Source: Prevotellaceae bacterium UBA4359
GTDB taxonomy: Bacteria > Bacteroidota > Bacteroidia > Bacteroidales > Bacteroidaceae
DNA: 27,634 nt
Direction of reading: 5' to 3'
Assembly (NCBI GenBank): GCA_002393555.1
Contig: DGSP01000050.1
Coordinates: 1 to 27,634 of the forward strand
Shown here: in pieces, positions 22,479 through 27,634 of the stretch
How the letters are laid out: each line of letters starts with the position of its first letter
How positions within the stretch are numbered: position 1 is the stretch's first letter
Program-made: the position numbers and the translations under genes
Notes under the pieces: generated by a model
The model's database searches: none
Seen by the model: the letters and a program-made list of their open reading frames with translations, nothing else
What the model was told of the DNA's origin: nothing

Positions 22479-22604
22479 CCACCAGCCCACGCGCTGGGCG
22501 ATTTTATAGAAAGGCTAGATGGACTAGAAATACTATATAGACTAGATAGGCTAGATAGGCTAGATATACTAGAAAAACTAGACAATCTATAGAAACTGGC
22601 ACAA
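22479..22604 (+). repeat. 25-base conserved block plus CTAG nonamer array (second copy)
   Basis: The 25-base block at 22479-22503 is identical to that at 21846-21870. Ten 9-base units follow, starting at 22515, 22524, 22533, 22542, 22551, 22560, 22569, 22578, 22587 and 22596. Seven begin CTAG; the others are CTAT at 22533 and 22587 and CTGG at 22596. The spacing is exactly 9 bases throughout. Confidence 0.9.
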
Positions 22605-22651
22605 CAAGAAAAAGTAAACAACATTACATAATCCTAACAAAAAGAAAGAAA

Positions 22652-23146
22652 ATGAAAAAAATTATTTTAGCGATTCTTTTGGCTTTGCCAATGACCATGT
22701 TCGCACAACAGAAGATTGGACACGTAAACATCGAGACTGTGGCTCAGGGAATGCCTGAGTATGCGGCTCTCCAGACTGAACTGCAGAACTTGCAGAAGCA
22801 GTTCCAGGACGAGATGCAGCGCAAGCAGACCGATTTCCAGACCAAGGCTGAAGCCTACGAGAAAGAGAAGGAGGGACTCTCTGAGACACTCCGCTCCTAT
22901 CGCGAGAAGGAACTGCAGACTGCATACGAGGAAATCCAGAAGTTCAACGAAACCAGTTCGCAGGAGTTGCAGCGTCTGTCAAACACCAAGCAGAACGAAA
23001 TCATGGACAAAATCCTCAAGGCCATCGAGGAAGTGGGTGCCGCTGGTTCCTACTCCTACATCCTGCCCGTCAGCGGCATTGCCTACACCGGAGCCGGTGC
23101 CAACGACATCACCGACCAGGTGAAGGCCAAAGTTGGCTCAAAGTAA
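22652..23146 (+). CDS. OmpH/Skp family periplasmic chaperone (second copy)
   Basis: A 164-residue Skp-like protein. The signal peptide ends MFAQ (about residue 19) and is followed by QKIGHVNIETVAQGMPEY, the family's first strand and helix. A long Gln/Glu/Lys-rich coiled coil (about 40-125) with almost no hydrophobic breaks forms the tentacle, and the C-terminal strand region is YSYILPVSGIAYTG. It is more glutamine-rich than the first copy, suggesting divergence of client range. It is closely followed (18 bases) by the third copy. Confidence 0.92.
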   Translation: MKKIILAILLALPMTMFAQQKIGHVNIETVAQGMPEYAALQTELQNLQKQFQDEMQRKQTDFQTKAEAYEKEKEGLSETLRSYREKELQTAYEEIQKFNETSSQELQRLSNTKQNEIMDKILKAIEEVGAAGSYSYILPVSGIAYTGAGANDITDQVKAKVGSK

Positions 23147-23164
23147 AGAAAAACGTCTGAAGGC

Positions 23165-23731
23165 ATGAAGAAAACCCTTTCTATACTGATAGCACTGTAT
23201 GCTTGCGCCGGCACTCTGTCGGCACAAGATACAGTGCTTTCTGTTTCTGCCCCTGCCCCACAGCAGATTATCATCCAGCCTCAACACTTTGGCTATCTCT
23301 CCTGCAACGACGTGCTTCGCGCCATGCCCGAATATGCCCAGGCCATGAAGAGCCTGGAGGAACTGAAGAAGACCTACGACCAGGAGATGACACGCGCCGA
23401 GCAGGACTTCTCCAAGAAGTTTGCCGAATACATTGACGGCCAGAAGTCCTTCCCCGAAAATATCATGCTCAAGCGTCAGAAGGAACTGCAGCAACTGATG
23501 GAACAAAGCATGCAGTTCAAGAAAGAGGCACAGGAACTGCTCACCAAGGCCGAGGCCGACCTGATGGAGCCTGTCAACGCCCGGCTGAAAGAGGCCATCG
23601 TCGCCGTGGGCAAGAAACGCAACTATGCCTATGTGCTCAACACCGATGCCAATGCCTACCCCTACATCAGCGGCGAAGGCGAGGCCGAGAACTGCACCGA
23701 TGCCGTGCTCATCCAACTTGGCATCAAGTAG
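23165..23731 (+). CDS. OmpH/Skp family periplasmic chaperone (third copy)
   Basis: A 188-residue protein with a signal peptide (to about residue 20, TLSAQ). It then has a Ser/Pro/Ala-rich stretch of about 20 residues not found in the other copies, and the family motif HFGYLSCNDVLRAMPEYAQAM. A helical Lys/Glu region (about 65-140) and a C-terminal strand (YAYVLNTDANAYPYISG) follow. The overall plan is Skp-like, with an extended N-terminal region. It starts 18 bases after the second copy, on the same transcript. Confidence 0.85.
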   Translation: MKKTLSILIALYACAGTLSAQDTVLSVSAPAPQQIIIQPQHFGYLSCNDVLRAMPEYAQAMKSLEELKKTYDQEMTRAEQDFSKKFAEYIDGQKSFPENIMLKRQKELQQLMEQSMQFKKEAQELLTKAEADLMEPVNARLKEAIVAVGKKRNYAYVLNTDANAYPYISGEGEAENCTDAVLIQLGIK

Positions 23732-23743
23732 AGGGAGGCTATT

Positions 23744-23820
23744 GTTTAGAGTTCGGAGCCAGAAGTTCAGTGTTTAGAGTTTAGAGTTCAGTGTTCAGTG
23801 TTTAGAACCAGGAGTAAGGA
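23744..23820 (+). repeat. Heptamer array, 11 units of GTTNAGN type
   Basis: Eleven consecutive 7-base units (for example GTTTAGA, GTTCAGT, GTTTAGA) run without phase change from 23744 to 23820, filling most of the gap before murI. A second 77-base, 11-unit array of the complementary type lies inside murI at 24448-24524. Confidence 0.85.
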
Positions 23821-23831
23821 GTTAATGGTAA

Positions 23832-24708
<877 letters not shown>

Positions 24709-24722
<14 letters not shown>

Positions 24723-26013
24723 CCCTTTCCGTGCTGTTCAAAATAGGTAGAGGAACTGCAATCTTATGAAAGTTCCAAAGGCGGCGGTCTTCATCCTTTA
24801 GAAAGTCCTCCAGTTGCTTTCCTCTGAATGGATTCTCTGCGTCACCTTCTATCGGATAGATAATCACGCAAGGGATATCGGTTTCTGACTTATGTGGGAA
24901 AATCCTTTTATCACGGCTATATCCACTCAACTGCCGAACAATATAGGTGTCAAAATTGTCATGTTCGAAACGTGGTATGTACTTCGTATCCAATACCACT
25001 TGCGGTGAGTGGCATACAAAATCAGGATAGCCTGTATGGCCATGCACTTGATAAAGTATCTTGTTTCCGTATGCTTCACGAAGCAATCCTAATACATAGT
25101 GTTCGTATAGCATAGCCATATCAATCCAAAAGACAGGACAATAGTTTTCCTCGGCAGTTGTAATATTAGTGATGTTGTAATCGTAGCGATGGAGTATCAT
25201 TTGGGCGAGCTTGATGGCATCGTCATATTCTCTGAATATTTTGTGATGTTTGATTGCCTTGACCTCCCAAACTTCGATCTGGTCGCCAACATTAGCAAAC
25301 GCAGACAAACACTCTTGAACAGTGTGTTGCAATGGAAGCAGGCTTTCCGATATGCCAGCAACTTGCAATATCTGCTGTGAGAACAATAGGGCTTTCTTGA
25401 TGAGCCTATTCTCTACGGTATCTTCCGAATACTCTTGGTATCGGCAGAAAACCTTGTCAAATCTTTTCTTCTGTATATTGACACGCTCGTTATAGAAAAT
25501 AGCTATACGCCCTTTCACTTTTTTGAGATTATCTTCTCGCTGTACATAGTCTTTCTTCAAACCTCGCTTGGCAATTTCCCTGACGATGGATAGGAAATGG
25601 GCAACAATAAGTGGACTCAGCACACTCCTAAGCTCTGGTGCTTTGATTCGTGGCTGTTCCATATCAACCTCATATATTTTTGAGAAATCCTTTGCTTTTA
25701 CTCCGCTATTGAAGCACACACTGAATATCTTCATAAAATCAATATGTTCACAACCTTGTTTAGTGGTAACGACAAGAGGCATCGTTCTTGCCTCGTCAAA
25801 CCATTGTGCACCTATGACGTATGAAGCATAATAGCCTGACTCTGTAACCGCTGGTTGATCAGACTCAACATCATCGTTTGCCTTGGAATTGCGCCATTGC
25901 CACTGAAAGAACCACCTATCCAGTCCTTTGCTTTGACCTGGAAGGCGCATTCCTTCGCCCCAATAATCTTGGAAGGCAAAGGAATCGTATGGTATCTTTT
26001 CATGTTCGCACAT
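24709..26013 (-). CDS. mcrC: McrC subunit of a McrBC 5-methylcytosine restriction system
   Basis: The nuclease subunit of a modification-dependent restriction complex, 434 residues. The PD-(D/E)xK-type active site lies near the C-terminus: GYPDFVCHSPQVVLDTKY (about residues 337-354), with the acidic residue of PDF and the D-T-K triad. Upstream, YCPVFWIDMAMLYEHYV is a conserved McrC segment. Codon use is AT-richer than in the neighbouring operon. The start codon overlaps the mcrB stop as TAATG, so the two are coupled. Its 3' end overlaps murI tail-to-tail by 14 bases, leaving no space for a conventional terminator. Confidence 0.93.
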
Positions 26014-27593
26014 TATTCTGCTGTGCTATATTCTATTGATGGGTTATAGCACTCTGCATTGAACCACTTCTCAAAGTATTTGGCATCATCTGATGACCCT
26101 CTAAGAATGCCATCCTTTATATACTCTTTGATAAGTGGCACTACTTCATAGCGCATCTTCATCTTGAGAGTCGCTATGTCCTTTGCCATGAAATAGCTAT
26201 GACCAACTTTGAGGTCTTCCAACTCAAAATCCGCTGCCTTATGCTCGGCAATGAAAGAACGTGTGTCGTTTTTGCTGATGCCGTTTATTTGCGCAAACAA
26301 TGCAAGAGCAGCATCCCTGACGTAGGTAGCTACCGACTCCGCATTGCACCAATTCGCAATGACATCAGCTTGAGACTCCAAAGTCACAAAAGCAAACCGA
26401 CGGCGTACTGCATAGTCAATCGTTCCAGTTGAGCGGTCTGTGGTATTCATCGTTCCAATAATGTAAAGATTGGAGGGAACAGAGAAATCTTCTTTTGAAT
26501 AAGGCAACTTCAAGCTGATGTGATGTGTGCCACCGCCACTTCGTTTGTCGGCTTCAAGTAATGTGATGAGTTCTCCGAATATCTTGGAAACATTACCGCG
26601 GTTTATTTCATCGATGATAAGCACGTATGGCTTATCTGATACAACCTTGTCCTGTGCCCTTTCACAGATGGTCTTGAAGATGCCGCTCTCAACCTTGTAT
26701 TCAACAGCATTGCCCTTTACCTCAGGCTTCAACCCCTCCACAAAGTCCTCATAGTCCATGGACTGATGGAAGGTGCAGAATGCAATTTGTCCTTCTTTCT
26801 GCAATCGGTCATACTCATCCATCACCTTCTTGTGATTGTCAAAATCTGTAAAGGCTGGATGGCACAAGCCTACTGCAATGGAGGCCGTTTTGTATGTCTT
26901 ACCTGTGCCAGGAGCACCTTGAAGGATAATCTGTTTCTTTTGTTTGAGTATTTCTATTTCTTCCATTGTCACTGCATCTTTACTTGTTTGAGGTTCTTTA
27001 TGTTCCATGGTTGTCCTTCCTTCAAAGACTGCCAATATCTTTTGTGCCCAGTCTTTCTTTGTCACATTCTGCAATCGAGGTGAAACGGATAGTAAGTCAC
27101 GGGAAAGGCTTAATAGTTGAGTTATATCCCAATCCATTCGATTCCATTTCACTTTAACACAATGATTATTGACCGGGTGGTCAGGATTGAAGAAATAGCC
27201 ACCTATGATTTCACCAACGGCAACAATCTTATTGCAATCTTTGTTCCTACAGACAACAACGTCTCCGACATGCATATTGTGCTTCATATCATAAAGCATC
27301 TTGACGGAATGGAACGGGTCTTTTGTCTTGTATTCCTGTACTTTATTTTTCAGGGCTTGCTTGATGGCATCTTCGTTACGAAGTTTGTCACTATCCAGAC
27401 TTCCGATTTCTCCCCATTCGTAGATTGAGAGGTAGTTGTCAGAGACCATTTCGTCAAAGAGTTCCTCGTCATCACCTGCCCAAAACTGCCATATTTGTTT
27501 CTTCTTAGACAGTCCTTCATGGATGGTACCTCCATTCTGTCCGTATTGCTTCACATACTCTCCTAAATGGGTTGTGAGTTCATTTGTTGTCAT
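26013..27593 (-). CDS. mcrB: McrB AAA+ GTPase with EVE-like N-terminal domain
   Basis: The motor and DNA-recognition subunit of the McrBC system, 526 residues from the ATG at 27593. The AAA+ part carries Walker A (ILQGAPGTGKTYKT, about residues 226-239), Walker B (VLIIDEINRGNVSKIFGEL, about 319-337) and the McrB signature GTMNTTDRS (about 370-378). The N-terminal region contains GDVVVCRNKDCNKIVAVGEI with PDHPVNNHCVKVKW (about 111-150), resembling an EVE/PUA-type reader of modified bases rather than the E. coli McrB-N domain. A GTG at 27614 would add seven residues; the ATG is preferred. The promoter is beyond or at the window edge. Confidence 0.92.
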   Translation of the reverse strand: MTTNELTTHLGEYVKQYGQNGGTIHEGLSKKKQIWQFWAGDDEELFDEMVSDNYLSIYEWGEIGSLDSDKLRNEDAIKQALKNKVQEYKTKDPFHSVKMLYDMKHNMHVGDVVVCRNKDCNKIVAVGEIIGGYFFNPDHPVNNHCVKVKWNRMDWDITQLLSLSRDLLSVSPRLQNVTKKDWAQKILAVFEGRTTMEHKEPQTSKDAVTMEEIEILKQKKQIILQGAPGTGKTYKTASIAVGLCHPAFTDFDNHKKVMDEYDRLQKEGQIAFCTFHQSMDYEDFVEGLKPEVKGNAVEYKVESGIFKTICERAQDKVVSDKPYVLIIDEINRGNVSKIFGELITLLEADKRSGGGTHHISLKLPYSKEDFSVPSNLYIIGTMNTTDRSTGTIDYAVRRRFAFVTLESQADVIANWCNAESVATYVRDAALALFAQINGISKNDTRSFIAEHKAADFELEDLKVGHSYFMAKDIATLKMKMRYEVVPLIKEYIKDGILRGSSDDAKYFEKWFNAECYNPSIEYSTAE

Positions 27594-27634
27594 ATATTTC
27601 TTGTTTTGCCCCACTACTGTCCCGTTAAAGTGGA

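Noticed and set aside
27594..27634. Possible insertion-sequence end (TCCACTTTAACGGGACAG on the minus strand)
   Set aside because: It looks vaguely like IS termini I have seen, but only 41 bases are available and neither a matching inverted end nor a transposase is in the window.

Overview
The window reads as a chromosome segment from a Bacteroidales bacterium, most likely Prevotella-like or Bacteroides-like. The evidence is the family content (DUF5686, DUF6242 and DUF6089 proteins, three Skp/OmpH copies, a zinc-ligand-free sirtuin), the TAnnTTTG -7 promoter elements of the Bacteroidota primary sigma factor, the near absence of Shine-Dalgarno sites, and the gene order uppS-bamA-ompH-ompH-murI. 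No rRNA, tRNA or CRISPR array was seen.

Layout: (1) 196-7045 is housekeeping: phosphoglycerate mutase (gpmI), a large DUF5686 outer-membrane protein, and RNase R on the minus strand. (2) 7131-11081 is a tight plus-strand group: a secreted CsgG/FlgT-like protein, an NAD-dependent epimerase, a PAP2 membrane phosphatase and a radical SAM enzyme. (3) 11110-12011 is a 23-bp periodic palindrome array leading into a class III sirtuin. (4) 12035-16203 is an accessory stretch. Two similar units each consist of a canonical promoter, a short basic protein and a partner ORF, followed by a secreted chimeric protein. The first chimera ends in a DUF1566/C-type-lectin-like domain. The second carries an almost complete eukaryote-like ubiquitin domain directly after its signal peptide. 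The partner ORF of the second unit is broken by an in-frame TGA. A small co-directional peptide gene and a strong terminator close the stretch. (5) 16300-24722 is a cell-envelope operon: DUF6242 lipoprotein, DUF6089 barrel, uppS, bamA, three Skp-like chaperones and murI. This links undecaprenyl phosphate supply, outer-membrane protein assembly and D-glutamate for peptidoglycan. (6) 24709-27593 on the minus strand is an AT-richer McrBC restriction pair whose 3' end overlaps the 3' end of murI.

The most striking object is the secreted ubiquitin-domain protein. It matches human ubiquitin at 48 of the first 70 residues by my hand alignment and keeps all seven ubiquitin lysines, but has no C-terminal Gly-Gly. 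The intergenic DNA is also unusually rich in short periodic arrays: GTTNAGN-like heptamers at several sites and inside murI, CTAG-phased nonamers after bamA and the first ompH, and the 23-bp array before the sirtuin.
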